This document shows positions 1 through 9,569 of a stretch of 64,000 bases of DNA, piece after piece. A program made the translations under genes and the position numbers. Positions within the stretch are counted from its first letter, which is position 1. Every line of letters begins with the position of its first letter. The stretch covers positions 62,001 through 126,000 of the forward strand of contig NZ_JADMKB010000009.1 in assembly GCF_018780075.1 (NCBI RefSeq), read 5' to 3'. The stretch comes from Hydrogenophaga sp. Lineage in GTDB: Bacteria; Pseudomonadota; Gammaproteobacteria; Burkholderiales; Burkholderiaceae_C. The notes beneath the pieces were generated by a model. The model made no database searches, was not told the origin of the DNA, and was given only the letters and a program-made list of their open reading frames with translations.

Positions 1-120
1 GCGCTCTGGTGAAGGGTCCGCCGCAACAGCGGCCTTGAACTCGTCGTTGTCAAGCCAGTTCTTGTAGATGGCGGGATCGCTGATCTCAGCGACGCCGTTG
101 ACGATGGTGAATCCGCTCAT
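1..120 (-). CDS. small protein of unknown function, 3' part outside the window
   Basis: Forty codons are visible from an ATG at 120 and the frame is still open at the window edge, so the product is N-terminal only. The start is supported by an AAGGAG ribosome-binding site nine bases upstream and by an ATGA overlap with the stop of the upstream small gene. The visible part is acidic and has a stretch of the form W-L-D-N-D-E-F-K followed by A-A-D-P. That pattern loosely recalls Nif11/NHLP-type precursor-peptide leaders, but this is only a resemblance. I do not recognise the family. The base composition is less GC-rich than the window average and a transposase remnant lies 270 bases away, so acquired DNA is possible. 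Confidence 0.5.
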   Translation of the reverse strand, partial: MSGFTIVNGVAEISDPAIYKNWLDNDEFKAAVAADPSPER

Positions 121-260
121 GGTTGGGCTCCTTCATTCTGGGGATCTGCGCGGCGCCGGAGCGTCGCAACTGCATATTGCGTCGGCGCACCGGCTCGCTT
201 GCCTTGGCGCACCGCGCTGGAACCGGCGTCGAAGTCTGCCGGCTTGCTGAGTTGGTTCAT
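117..260 (-). CDS. 47-residue protein of unknown function, translationally coupled to the next small gene
   Basis: An open frame of 47 codons runs from an ATG at 260 to a TGA that overlaps the ATG of the following small gene (ATGA). The product is basic and low in hydrophobic residues, with no signal peptide or membrane segment. The start has only a weak ribosome-binding site (GAAAAC); an alternative TTG start lies at 302. The exact ATGA overlap and the good AAGGAG inside its 3' end, which serves the downstream gene, are the reasons to treat it as real. No family is recognised and no function is proposed. Confidence 0.4.
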   Translation of the reverse strand: MNQLSKPADFDAGSSAVRQGKRAGAPTQYAVATLRRRADPQNEGAQP

Positions 261-392
261 GTCGTTTTCATTGAGTTGGAGACGCCGAGGTAGTGTCGCC
301 AACGCAGCAGGAAAACAAAGTCTCAGAGGGTTACGACACTTTCGCTACCGCCCCTTAAACCTCGAACGAAACAAGGGGGCCGGAACCCGTGA
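261..392. other. intergenic, nothing recognised
   Basis: This stretch lies between the small gene pair and the transposase remnant. I see no convincing coding frame, no inverted terminal repeat and no strong promoter. A promoter for the minus-strand small genes should be here if they are expressed. Confidence 0.4.
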
Positions 393-640
393 CCTCACCT
401 CGTGGAGGGCTACTGCCCGCTGGCGACCTACCTGGGCGTGGACGGTTTCTGCCTGGAGCTGGCCCTGCGCCCAGGTGTGCAGAACCCGTCCAAGGAATCG
501 GACTTCAACCTGGAGCACGTGATCCCGATGGCGCAACGCCTGAGCGCGGTCGGACCGACGGCGCCCTTCCTGGCGCGGCTGAACTCGGACTTCGACTCAG
601 CCGCGCTGATGCGCAGCATCGAAGCCCGCAACCGGACTGG
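393..640 (+). pseudogene. transposase remnant, IS1380/IS4-like DDE domain fragment
   Basis: The frame opens after a stop at 390-392 and encodes about 80 residues that look like the middle of an IS1380-type DDE transposase. It has the pattern G-Y-C-P-L-A-x-Y-L-G, then L-E-L-A-L-R-P-G-x-Q, and later F-D-S-A-A-L-M with a preceding R-L-N-S-D. In family members that last region carries a catalytic Asp and is usually R-x-D-S-G-F-D-S. Both ends of the gene are missing; after about 640 the frame continues into unrelated sequence. A full transposase of this family has more than 400 residues, so this is a decayed internal fragment. The family assignment rests on remembered motifs, not a search. Confidence 0.55.
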
Positions 641-817
641 TCTGATTGGGTCGGAGCAGTGCAGGTACCCAGACGCGATTGGTTCGAATGAAGGTACTGT
701 CCGCATTCAGGCTCCTGAGAGGGAAAGCTCACCTTCATCCAAAGCATCACTCCCGCTCTCTCGCAGGCCTACTCACTTTCACTTTTAGCGTCGCACATGG
801 ATGTCAGCTGAACAGGG
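641..817. other. intergenic, nothing recognised
   Basis: This is the stretch between the transposase fragment and the 3' end of glmS. No gene, terminator-like hairpin with a T-tract or terminal inverted repeat is visible. It may be residual IS-flanking DNA. Confidence 0.35.
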
Positions 818-2674
<1,857 letters not shown>

Positions 2675-2810
2675 GCCATGCTCCAAAAATCAAAGTGAAA
2701 TGCATGCTACCCAGCATCGTCAGAAATTTTCAATCTTGTTTTAATGATCTACGGAAGATAATTCCCCATCCACCGAACCGTGAAATTTTCAAGATATTAA
2801 TTGACGATTT
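2675..2810. promoter_or_regulatory. AT-rich divergent control region of glmS and the Lrp/AsnC gene, with two GAAATTTTCAA boxes
   Basis: This interval is strikingly AT-rich against its surroundings. It contains the 11-mer GAAATTTTCAA twice in the same orientation, at 2723-2733 and 2782-2792. AT-rich, partly symmetric boxes of this sort are typical of Lrp-family sites, so autoregulation by the adjacent regulator, and perhaps control of glmS, is plausible. A -10-like GATATTAAT lies 10 to 19 bases before the lrp ATG. Confidence 0.5.
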
Positions 2811-3305
2811 ATGGAATCTATTGAACTGGATGAAGCCGATCTGCGCTTGCTGAGCCTGCTGCAGGACGATGCGTCCCTGAGCAACCAGCGCCTGGCGGAG
2901 CTGGCCCACGTCTCGCCACCCACCAGCCTGCGGCGCATCAAGCGCCTGCATGCGCTGGGGCTGATCGAGCGCCAGGTGGCCCTGCTGCAGCCCGACCGCC
3001 TGGCGGCCCTGACGGGCCACGGCCTCACCGCCCTGGTCGAGATCACGCTGGAGCGCCAGGGCGCAGAGCAGGTGCAGGCCTTCGAAGACCGCGCGGTCGC
3101 CGACCCGGCGGTGCAGCAGTGTTACCGGGTCAGTCCGGGGCCGGACTTCGTGCTGGTGGTGCACAGCCGCGACATGCCCGATCACCTGACGCTGGCGCAA
3201 CGCCTGTTCACCAGCGACGCCAACGTGCGCAACGTCAAGGCCTTCTTCAGCCTGCGCCGGGCCAAGTTCGACCCGAGGTTGCCGCTGCCACCCCACATCA
3301 GGTAG
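2811..3305 (+). CDS. Lrp/AsnC family transcriptional regulator
   Basis: This 164-residue protein has the family layout: an N-terminal winged helix-turn-helix (about residues 5-60, including S-N-Q-R-L-A-E-L-A and P-P-T-S-L-R-R-I) and a C-terminal RAM ligand-binding domain (about 70-150). Such proteins bind amino acids and act as oligomeric local or global regulators. It is divergent from glmS. No Shine-Dalgarno is visible before the ATG, and a -10-like sequence lies so close that the mRNA may be leaderless. The specific effector cannot be read from the sequence. Confidence 0.9.
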   Translation: MESIELDEADLRLLSLLQDDASLSNQRLAELAHVSPPTSLRRIKRLHALGLIERQVALLQPDRLAALTGHGLTALVEITLERQGAEQVQAFEDRAVADPAVQQCYRVSPGPDFVLVVHSRDMPDHLTLAQRLFTSDANVRNVKAFFSLRRAKFDPRLPLPPHIR

Positions 3306-3388
3306 TAACAAAGGGTTATCAGCATCCCACTCGCGTAACGGCCGCCTAAAATTCCGCCACAAAAATGGCTTAGCTGGCCGGAGGTTCC

Positions 3389-4093
3389 ATGTTTCCATTG
3401 TGGGTTGCGTTTGTGGTTGCCATCGCCTTGGTGGCACTGGGCGTCTGGGTGTATCGCCGCTATTTCCGCGCCGCGTCCGGACGCGAAGACCGCTACACCC
3501 CCGAGCGGATCCTCACGCCCGAGCAGGTAATGATGCTGGACTACCTGCGGGAGACGTTTCCCGATCAGGTGGTCCTGCCCAACATGCCGCTGCGAACCAT
3601 GTTGTCGATCCGCCGCGCCAGCGACCGCAAGCGCGCGACCGAGCGCCTGTTCACCCAGAAGGTGGATTTCGTGGTGTGTGACGCCGATGGGCGCCCGGTG
3701 TTTGCCTTCGACGTCGAGCAATACCACCTGAGCAACGCCAAGGCCAAGGCCCACCAGCTGAAGATCAAGAACCGCATCCTCAAAACCGCTGGCGTGCGCT
3801 TCCTGTTCCTGAAGAACAGCATCCACCGCATGCCATCACCCAACGACTTCCGCCGCCAGCTGGACCTGGCCGCCCTGCCACGGCCCAAGCCTCAGGAGGT
3901 GGAGGTCCAGGACAGCGTGCGCCAGCGTCTGGAATCCAAGATGTCGGACTACGACACCCTGGTCTACCCCGTCACCGGTTTCCGGGAGTCCGAGGTCATG
4001 GGACTCAGCGGTCTGATGGGCCTGGGCGAGGCCAAGGCCGACCGCAAGAACGATCTCGACCGCAAGATGGAATCCCTCCGCCAGCGCGCCTGA
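3389..4093 (+). CDS. membrane-anchored DUF2726 domain protein
   Basis: The 234-residue product has one N-terminal transmembrane helix (about residues 4-24) and a cytoplasmic DUF2726 domain (about 45-165). The domain contains K-V-D-F-V-V-C-D, then F-A-F-D-V-E-Q and an A-G-V-R-F-L-F segment, the alternating pattern of restriction-endonuclease-like (PD-(D/E)XK) folds to which DUF2726 has been compared. The C-terminal 60 residues are charged. The gene is convergent with glmU, 20 bases apart. The role is unknown; nuclease activity is only a possibility. Confidence 0.8.
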   Translation: MFPLWVAFVVAIALVALGVWVYRRYFRAASGREDRYTPERILTPEQVMMLDYLRETFPDQVVLPNMPLRTMLSIRRASDRKRATERLFTQKVDFVVCDADGRPVFAFDVEQYHLSNAKAKAHQLKIKNRILKTAGVRFLFLKNSIHRMPSPNDFRRQLDLAALPRPKPQEVEVQDSVRQRLESKMSDYDTLVYPVTGFRESEVMGLSGLMGLGEAKADRKNDLDRKMESLRQRA

Positions 4094-4113
4094 GCGCCGG
4101 CCGGGTCAGCCGC

Positions 4114-5523
4114 TCAGGGCTTTTTCTTCGCGGGGCGCTGCCAGTTCGGCAGCACCACCTGCTTGCCGCGCGCCACGCTCAGGGCGCCCGGCGGTGTGCT
4201 CTTGGTGATGGTCGAACCACCACCCACCGTGCCACCCGCGCCGATCGTGACCGGCGCCACCAGCACGCAGTTGCTGCCCACGTGCACGTCGGCCTCGATC
4301 ACCGTGCGGTGTTTGTTGGCCCCGTCGTAGTTGGCGGTGATGCTGCCCGCGCCGTAGTTCACCCGCTCGCCCACCGTGGCGTCGCCCAGGTAGGCCAGGT
4401 GGTTGGCCTTGGCGCCGTCGGCCAGGGTGCTGTTCTTCACTTCCACGAAGTTGCCGATGTGCACCTCGCGCCCCAGCTGCGCGCCCGGGCGCAGCCGCGC
4501 GAACGGGCCGATCAGCGCACCCGCCCCCACGCTCACGCCCAGCTTCTCGCCGTCGATGTGGGTGAAAGGGTGGATCACGGCGCCGTCGTGAATGTGGGCG
4601 TTGGCGATGACGCAGTTCGCGCCGATGCGCACCCCCGCGCCGAGGGTCACCTGGCCCTCGAACACGCAGTTCACGTCGATGTCCACGTCGGTCCCGCAGC
4701 TGAGCGTGCCGCGCACGTCCAGCCGCGCCGGATCGGCCAGGCGCACGCCCTGCGCCATCAGCGCTTCCGCCAAGCGGCGCTGGAACGCCCGTTCCAGCTC
4801 GGCGAGCTGCAGCGGGCTGTTGACGCCCGCCACCTGCACGGCGTCGCTGATGCGGTGCGCCTGCACGCTTTGCCCGTCGGCCACCGCGAACTTCACCACG
4901 TCGGTCAGGTAGTACTCGCCCTGGGCGTTCTGGTTGTCCAGGCGCGCGAGCCAGCCACGCAGCAGCCGGGTGGGCACGGCCATGATGCCGCTGTAGATCT
5001 CGGTGATCGCGCGCTGCGCGTCGGAAGCGTCCTTGTGTTCGATGATCGCCGCCACCGAGCCGTCGACCGCGCGCACGATGCGCCCGTACCCGGTGGGGTC
5101 GGGCATGTCCAGGGTCAGCAAGGCCAGGCGTTCGCCGCCACACAGATCGAGCAAAGCCTGCAGCGTATCGGGCCGCGTGAGCGGCACATCGCCCGACAGC
5201 ACCAGGGTCACGCCGTCGTCGGCCAGCACCGGCACGGCCTGCTGCACCGCATGACCGGTGCCCATTTGGGGTTCCTGGCGCACATATTGCAACTTCAGCG
5301 CGTGGCCCGACTCCGACACCGGTGCGACCAACCCCGCCTCCACCTGCTCGGCACCGTGGCCGGTGATCACCACCACCGAACGGGCCGATACCCGGGCCGC
5401 GGTGTCGATCACATGCTGGGCCAGAGCGCGCCCGCCCAAACGGTGCAACACTTTCGGTTTGCTGCTTTTCATGCGCGTGCCCTTGCCGGCCGCCATCACC
5501 ACCACATCCACAGGGAACGACAT
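4114..5523 (-). CDS. glmU: bifunctional UDP-N-acetylglucosamine pyrophosphorylase / glucosamine-1-phosphate N-acetyltransferase
   Basis: GlmU acetylates glucosamine 1-phosphate and couples it to UTP to give UDP-GlcNAc, the last two steps of the route begun by GlmS. Residues 1 to about 235 hold the nucleotidyltransferase with A-A-G-K-G-T-R-M-K-S and P-K-V-L-H. The C-terminal half is a left-handed beta-helix of hexapeptide repeats with the K-N-S-T and N-Y-D-G-x-N-K-H motifs. The length is 469 residues (E. coli 456). The ATG at 5523 has AGGAAAGG upstream. Its start codon overlaps the start codon of the opposite gene (CATG, 5521-5524). Confidence 0.96.
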   Translation of the reverse strand: MSFPVDVVVMAAGKGTRMKSSKPKVLHRLGGRALAQHVIDTAARVSARSVVVITGHGAEQVEAGLVAPVSESGHALKLQYVRQEPQMGTGHAVQQAVPVLADDGVTLVLSGDVPLTRPDTLQALLDLCGGERLALLTLDMPDPTGYGRIVRAVDGSVAAIIEHKDASDAQRAITEIYSGIMAVPTRLLRGWLARLDNQNAQGEYYLTDVVKFAVADGQSVQAHRISDAVQVAGVNSPLQLAELERAFQRRLAEALMAQGVRLADPARLDVRGTLSCGTDVDIDVNCVFEGQVTLGAGVRIGANCVIANAHIHDGAVIHPFTHIDGEKLGVSVGAGALIGPFARLRPGAQLGREVHIGNFVEVKNSTLADGAKANHLAYLGDATVGERVNYGAGSITANYDGANKHRTVIEADVHVGSNCVLVAPVTIGAGGTVGGGSTITKSTPPGALSVARGKQVVLPNWQRPAKKKP

Positions 5524-6442
5524 GAGCACCTTTCCTGAGGCCACACCGGGCCAACGGCCGAAACCGGTCTTCAACAAGGGCCGGATTATCGCCCGCAGCC
5601 TGCTGCTGACCGCCCTGGCGCTGGTGCTGGCGGCGTGCAGTGCGGTCCGCCTGGCCTACAACCAGGCGCCCAGCCTGGGCTACTGGTGGATCGACGGCTA
5701 CGCCGACCTGAACGACGCGCAGACCACCGTGCTGCGGCGCGACATCGACGGTTTTTTCGCCTGGCACCGGAGCAGCGAGCTGCCGTCCTACATCAGCCGC
5801 CTGCAGCAATGGCAACAGCTGGCCGCCGCCGACAGCAACCCCGACATCACCTGCGGGCAGTTCACCCAGGTGCAGACCGCCTACCTGCGCATGATCGACC
5901 GCGCCCTGGAGCCGATGGCCCGGCTCGCCACCACCCTCACGCCCGCCCAGCTGCAACACATGCAGCGGCGCTACGCCAAGGGCAACAAGGAGTTTGAATC
6001 GGACTACGTGCGCGTGAGCGCTGAAGAGCGGATCGACAACCTGCTGGAGCGCGCCACCGACCGCTACGAGACGCTGTACGGCGACCTGAGCGACGCCCAG
6101 CTGAAGCTGCTGCGCGAGCGCATCCGGCAGTCCCCGTTCGACGGATCGCGCGTCAACGCCGAGCGGCTGCGGCGCCAGGCCGACCTGCTGAAGACGCTGC
6201 GCGAGCTGCAGGCCGAGCGCAACCCCGCGACGGCGGTGGCGGCCCTGCGCGGCTGGCACGACCGGGTCATGCAGTCGCCGACGCCCGGTTTCCCGGCGTA
6301 CAGCGACGCGCTGGTGCGCAGCGGTTGCGAGCAGTTTGCCGCCCTGCACAACACCACCACCGCCGAGCAGCGGGCCCATGCCGTGCGCGTGCTCAAGGAC
6401 TACGAAACCGACCTGCGCTCACTGACCGCCGAGCCCCACTGA
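5522..6442 (+). CDS. DUF6279 family lipoprotein
   Basis: This 306-residue protein has a long basic N-terminus, a hydrophobic run and a lipobox ending L-A-A-C at about residues 36-39, so it is probably an outer- or inner-membrane lipoprotein. The mature part begins with the Y-N-Q-A-P and W-W-I-D-G-Y signatures of DUF6279 and is otherwise helical and charged. The family has no known function. AGGGA lies a few bases before the ATG at 5522. That ATG shares three bases with the glmU start codon on the other strand, so each promoter must lie inside the other gene. Confidence 0.8.
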   Translation: MSTFPEATPGQRPKPVFNKGRIIARSLLLTALALVLAACSAVRLAYNQAPSLGYWWIDGYADLNDAQTTVLRRDIDGFFAWHRSSELPSYISRLQQWQQLAAADSNPDITCGQFTQVQTAYLRMIDRALEPMARLATTLTPAQLQHMQRRYAKGNKEFESDYVRVSAEERIDNLLERATDRYETLYGDLSDAQLKLLRERIRQSPFDGSRVNAERLRRQADLLKTLRELQAERNPATAVAALRGWHDRVMQSPTPGFPAYSDALVRSGCEQFAALHNTTTAEQRAHAVRVLKDYETDLRSLTAEPH

Positions 6443-6450
6443 AAGAAACA

Positions 6451-6522
6451 CCCCCGCAGCGCTTCGCGCTACCCCCAAGGGGGCGGCACTGGCCGTCCGG
6501 CAAAGCCGGCCCGGCGGCGCCC
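6451..6522 (+). repeat. structured intergenic repeat, copy 1
   Basis: This is a sense-orientation copy starting 8 bases after the stop of the DUF6279 gene. It has the GCGCTTCGCGC hairpin, the C-run/G-run hairpin and the terminal arm with inner stem CCGGC-AAA-GCCGG. The outer arm pairs GGGCG with CGCCC. Confidence 0.8.
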
Positions 6523-6632
6523 TCGGCTGCACCGCATGTCTCAGCACAGGCACCAGTCTGGGCACCCCGGCCTGCTGTTCTGGTGCACCTGACCGTCAAA
6601 ACCAGGCCAGGCGCACAAGTCTGGCGCACCCA

Positions 6633-6646
6633 TCTTGCATACAAGA
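6633..6646. promoter_or_regulatory. candidate GntR (FCD-type) operator
   Basis: The palindrome TCTTG-CATA-CAAGA lies 40 bases before the start of the GntR gene. Its core, TTGCATACAA, closely resembles the TTGTATACAA type of site bound by FCD-subfamily GntR proteins. Autoregulation of the operon is inferred. Confidence 0.55.
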
Positions 6647-6686
6647 CCTGCATGGTGCTGGCACGCTTTTCGCAAGCTGCCCTGGC

Positions 6687-7430
6687 ATGGTCAGCTCCAC
6701 CGACATCGCCCAACGCATCATCGAAGCCGTGCTCGCGCAGCGCCTGGCGCCCGGCACGCGCCTGGGAGAACAGAACCTCTCGATGCTGTTCGACTGCAGC
6801 CGCACCCTGGTGCGCGAGGCGCTGGTGCGGCTGGCCGCGCGCGGCATCGTCACCGTCAGCTCGCGCCGCGGCTGGTACGTGGTGCAGCCCTCGCACGAAG
6901 AAGCGCGCGAAGCCTTTGAAGCCCGGCGCGTCATCGAGACTGGGCTGATCCGCCGCACCGGCCCCCTGGACAAGGCCACCCTCAAGCGGCTCAAGCAACA
7001 CCTGAAACAGGAACAGGACGCGCTCAAGGGCGACGATGTCGGCCAGCGCAGCTATTTGCTGGGTGACTTCCATGTGTGCCTGGCCGAGTGCCTGGGCAAC
7101 CAGTTGCTGGCCGACACGCTGCGCGACTTCACCGCGCGCACCACGCTGATCGCCATGCTCTACCAGTCCACGCACGACGCGGTGCAGTCGTGCCAGGACC
7201 ACGTGGCCATCGTCGATGCACTGGTGCGCGGCGACACCGCCCTGGCCGAGCACCTGATGGAAGAACACATCGGCCAGGTGCAGGCGGCCCTGCGCCTGGC
7301 CCCGGCGGACGACCCGCTGGCCGACCTGCGCCAGGCGCTCGCCCCGGTGCGCGCCGCCCCCGCACCCTTGCCGACCGGCAAAGACACCCCTCAACCCCCC
7401 GCTGAAACCTACCTAGGAGCCCTGCTGTGA
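6687..7430 (+). CDS. GntR family (FCD subfamily) transcriptional regulator
   Basis: The 247-residue protein has an N-terminal winged helix (about residues 5-70, with C-S-R-T-L-V-R-E-A-L-V-R-L) and a C-terminal all-helical FCD effector domain (about 75-215) with the metal/ligand histidines expected in F-H-V-C-L-A and H-V-A-I-V-D-A-L. The last 30 residues are Pro-rich. Its TGA overlaps the GTG of the binding-protein gene (GTGA), so it is translationally coupled to the ABC importer it presumably controls. No clear ribosome-binding site precedes its ATG. Confidence 0.9.
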   Translation: MVSSTDIAQRIIEAVLAQRLAPGTRLGEQNLSMLFDCSRTLVREALVRLAARGIVTVSSRRGWYVVQPSHEEAREAFEARRVIETGLIRRTGPLDKATLKRLKQHLKQEQDALKGDDVGQRSYLLGDFHVCLAECLGNQLLADTLRDFTARTTLIAMLYQSTHDAVQSCQDHVAIVDALVRGDTALAEHLMEEHIGQVQAALRLAPADDPLADLRQALAPVRAAPAPLPTGKDTPQPPAETYLGALL

Positions 7431-8221
7431 TCACCAACAAACGCGCCTTCATCGCTTCCGCCATCGCGCTCGCCTCGCTGGCCACCACCGGCCTGGCCAC
7501 CGCCCAGACCGCACTGGACGATGTGATGAAGTCCAAGACCATCAAGATCGCCATCCCCACCGACTTCCCGCCTTACGGTTTTGTCGGCACCGACCTGCAG
7601 CCACAGGGCCTGGACGTGGACATGGCCAAACTGATCGCCACCAAGCTCGGCGCCAAGGTCGAGCTGGTGCCCGTGACCAGCGCCAACCGCATCCCCTACC
7701 TGCAGACGCGCAAGGCCGATCTGGTGATCTCCACGCTGGGCAAGAACCCTGAGCGCCTGGCGGTGATCGACTTCACCGTCGCCTACTCGCCCTTCTTCCA
7801 GGCGGTGTTCGCCGCCAAGTCGATGCCGCTGGCTTCGTTCGCTGATCTGGCCGGCAAATCGGTGGGCGTGACACGCGGCGCCATCGAAGACCAGGAACTC
7901 ACCAAGCTCGCCCCGCCCACGGCCGACATCAAGCGGTTCGAAGACAACAACGGCACCGTTTCGGCCTTCGTCTCCGGCCAGGTGCAGGTGATCGCCACGG
8001 GCGCGTCGGTCGCGGGCAACCTGATGGCGCGCAACCCGCAGCTCAACACCGAATACAAGCTGCTGCTGAAAGACAGCCCCAACTTCATCGGCGTGGCCAA
8101 GGGCGAGGACGCGCTGCGTTTGAAGGTCAACGAGATCCTGGCCGCCGGCAAGAAAGCCGGGGACCTCGACACCATGGCCAAGAAGTGGCTCGGCCGTCCT
8201 GCTGGCAATCTCCCTGAATAA
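7427..8221 (+). CDS. ABC transporter substrate-binding protein, polar amino-acid type (family 3)
   Basis: This 264-residue periplasmic protein has a Sec signal peptide (about residues 1-27, cleavage after A-T-A-Q). The mature part has the SBP_bac_3 start I-K-I-A-I-P-T-D-F-P-P-Y-G-F. The D-L-V-I-S-T-L-G-K-N-P-E-R hinge region, with the R that usually contacts the substrate carboxylate, is present. The GTG start overlaps the stop of the GntR gene. It delivers substrate to the two permeases that follow. The substrate is probably an amino acid or related compound and cannot be named from sequence. Confidence 0.92.
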   Translation: MITNKRAFIASAIALASLATTGLATAQTALDDVMKSKTIKIAIPTDFPPYGFVGTDLQPQGLDVDMAKLIATKLGAKVELVPVTSANRIPYLQTRKADLVISTLGKNPERLAVIDFTVAYSPFFQAVFAAKSMPLASFADLAGKSVGVTRGAIEDQELTKLAPPTADIKRFEDNNGTVSAFVSGQVQVIATGASVAGNLMARNPQLNTEYKLLLKDSPNFIGVAKGEDALRLKVNEILAAGKKAGDLDTMAKKWLGRPAGNLPE

Positions 8222-8248
8222 GCCAACACTGCCACGCAGGGCCATCCC

Positions 8249-8926
8249 ATGGGCATCGAACTCGACTTCCCCGCCGTGCTCGTGCAGTGGCCGCTGCTGG
8301 CCAGGGGCGTGCTCTGGACACTGGGCCTGACCGCCATCTCGGCCGTGATCGGCCTGCTCGTGGGCACGGCCTGTGCCTGGGCGCGCAGCAGCGGGCCCCT
8401 GGCACTGCGCTGGCTCGCGGGCACCTATGTGGAGCTGATCCGCAACACGCCCTTCATCGTGCAGCTGTTCTTCGTGTTCTTCGGCCTGCCGGCCGCGGGC
8501 GTGAAGCTCACGCCCGAGATCGCCTCGGTGATCGCGATGGTGATCAACCTCGGCGCCTACGCGGCCGAAATCGTGCGAGCCGGCATCGAGGCCACACCCA
8601 AAGGCCAGTTCGAAGCGGCGGCCAGCCTGGCGCTCAGCAAGGCCCAGACCTTCGTGCACGTGGTGCTGCCGCCCGCGCTGCGCAAGGTGTGGCCCGCGCT
8701 CACCAGCCAGATCATCATCGTGATGCTGGGCTCAGCGGTGTGCGGCCAGATCGCGACCGAGGAGCTGAGCTACGCGGCCAACCTGATCCAGAGCCGCAAC
8801 TTCCGCGCGTTCGAGGCCTTCATCATCGCCACCGGCATCTACCTGCTGCTGTCGATGGGCGTGCGCGCCCTGCTCAACTGGGCCGGCCCGCGCTTCATCT
8901 TTGGACGGGGAGGTGCCCGTGGTTGA
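8249..8926 (+). CDS. amino-acid ABC transporter permease (HisM/GlnP type)
   Basis: This 225-residue inner-membrane protein has about five transmembrane helices. The HisMQ-family features are an N-terminal W-T-L-G-L-T-A, the E-L-I-R-N-T-P-F-I-V-Q-L segment and the EAA loop (E-A-A-A-S-L-A-L-S-K, then V-L-P-P-A) that docks on the ATPase. It is one half of a heterodimeric channel with the next gene, whose start it overlaps by 8 bases. Confidence 0.93.
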   Translation: MGIELDFPAVLVQWPLLARGVLWTLGLTAISAVIGLLVGTACAWARSSGPLALRWLAGTYVELIRNTPFIVQLFFVFFGLPAAGVKLTPEIASVIAMVINLGAYAAEIVRAGIEATPKGQFEAAASLALSKAQTFVHVVLPPALRKVWPALTSQIIIVMLGSAVCGQIATEELSYAANLIQSRNFRAFEAFIIATGIYLLLSMGVRALLNWAGPRFIFGRGGARG

Positions 8927-9569
8927 TTTCTCCCTCTGGGACATCCTTCGCAACCTGCTGCTGGCCGCACGCTGGACGGTGGCGCTCTCGCTGGTCGCCT
9001 TCATCGGCGGCGGGCTCGTGGGCATGGCGCTGCTGGTGGCGCGCACGGCGCGCTGGCCCGGCGCCGAGCGCTTCGTGGCCGGCTACGTGCAGCTCTTCCA
9101 GGGCACGCCGCTGCTGATGCAGCTGTTCCTCGCCTACTTCGGGCTGGCGCTGTTCGGCGTGGAGACCTCGGCCTGGGTCTCGGCCGCGCTGGCGCTCACG
9201 CTCTACACCAGCGCGTTCCTGTGCGAGATCTGGCGGGGCTGCGTGGCGGCCGTGCCCAAGGGCCAGTGGGAAGCGGCGCAGAGTCTGGCTCTGAGCTTCG
9301 CCGAGCAATTGCGTCATGTGGTGCTGCCGCAGGCCACGCGCATCGCCATCGCCCCCACCGTGGGCTTCCTGGTACAGGTGATCAAGGGCACGGCGCTGGC
9401 CTCGGTGATCGGCTTCGTCGAGCTCACCAAGGCCGGCACCATGATCACCAACGCCACCTTCCAGCCCTTCCTGGTGTACAGCTGCGTGGCCCTGATGTAT
9501 TTCGCGCTGTGCTTCCCTGTGAGCCTCACCGCCCGTTCCCTCGAAAGGAAGATGAATGTCAACCGCTGA
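8919..9569 (+). CDS. amino-acid ABC transporter permease (HisM/GlnP type), second subunit
   Basis: This 216-residue partner of the preceding permease has the same fold and an EAA loop (E-A-A-Q-S-L-A-L-S, V-L-P-Q-A). The GTG at 8919 is chosen because GGGGAGG lies five bases upstream; the open frame extends to a TTG at 8901 without better support. It overlaps the previous gene by 8 bases and the ATPase gene by 14, the spacing of a single translationally coupled operon. Confidence 0.92.
   Translation: MVDFSLWDILRNLLLAARWTVALSLVAFIGGGLVGMALLVARTARWPGAERFVAGYVQLFQGTPLLMQLFLAYFGLALFGVETSAWVSAALALTLYTSAFLCEIWRGCVAAVPKGQWEAAQSLALSFAEQLRHVVLPQATRIAIAPTVGFLVQVIKGTALASVIGFVELTKAGTMITNATFQPFLVYSCVALMYFALCFPVSLTARSLERKMNVNR

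Noticed and set aside
4106..6379. A long minus-strand frame overlapping glmU and the lipoprotein gene
   Set aside because: Its translation is Arg/Gly-rich shadow sequence; the real gene on this strand is glmU in another frame with complete motifs.
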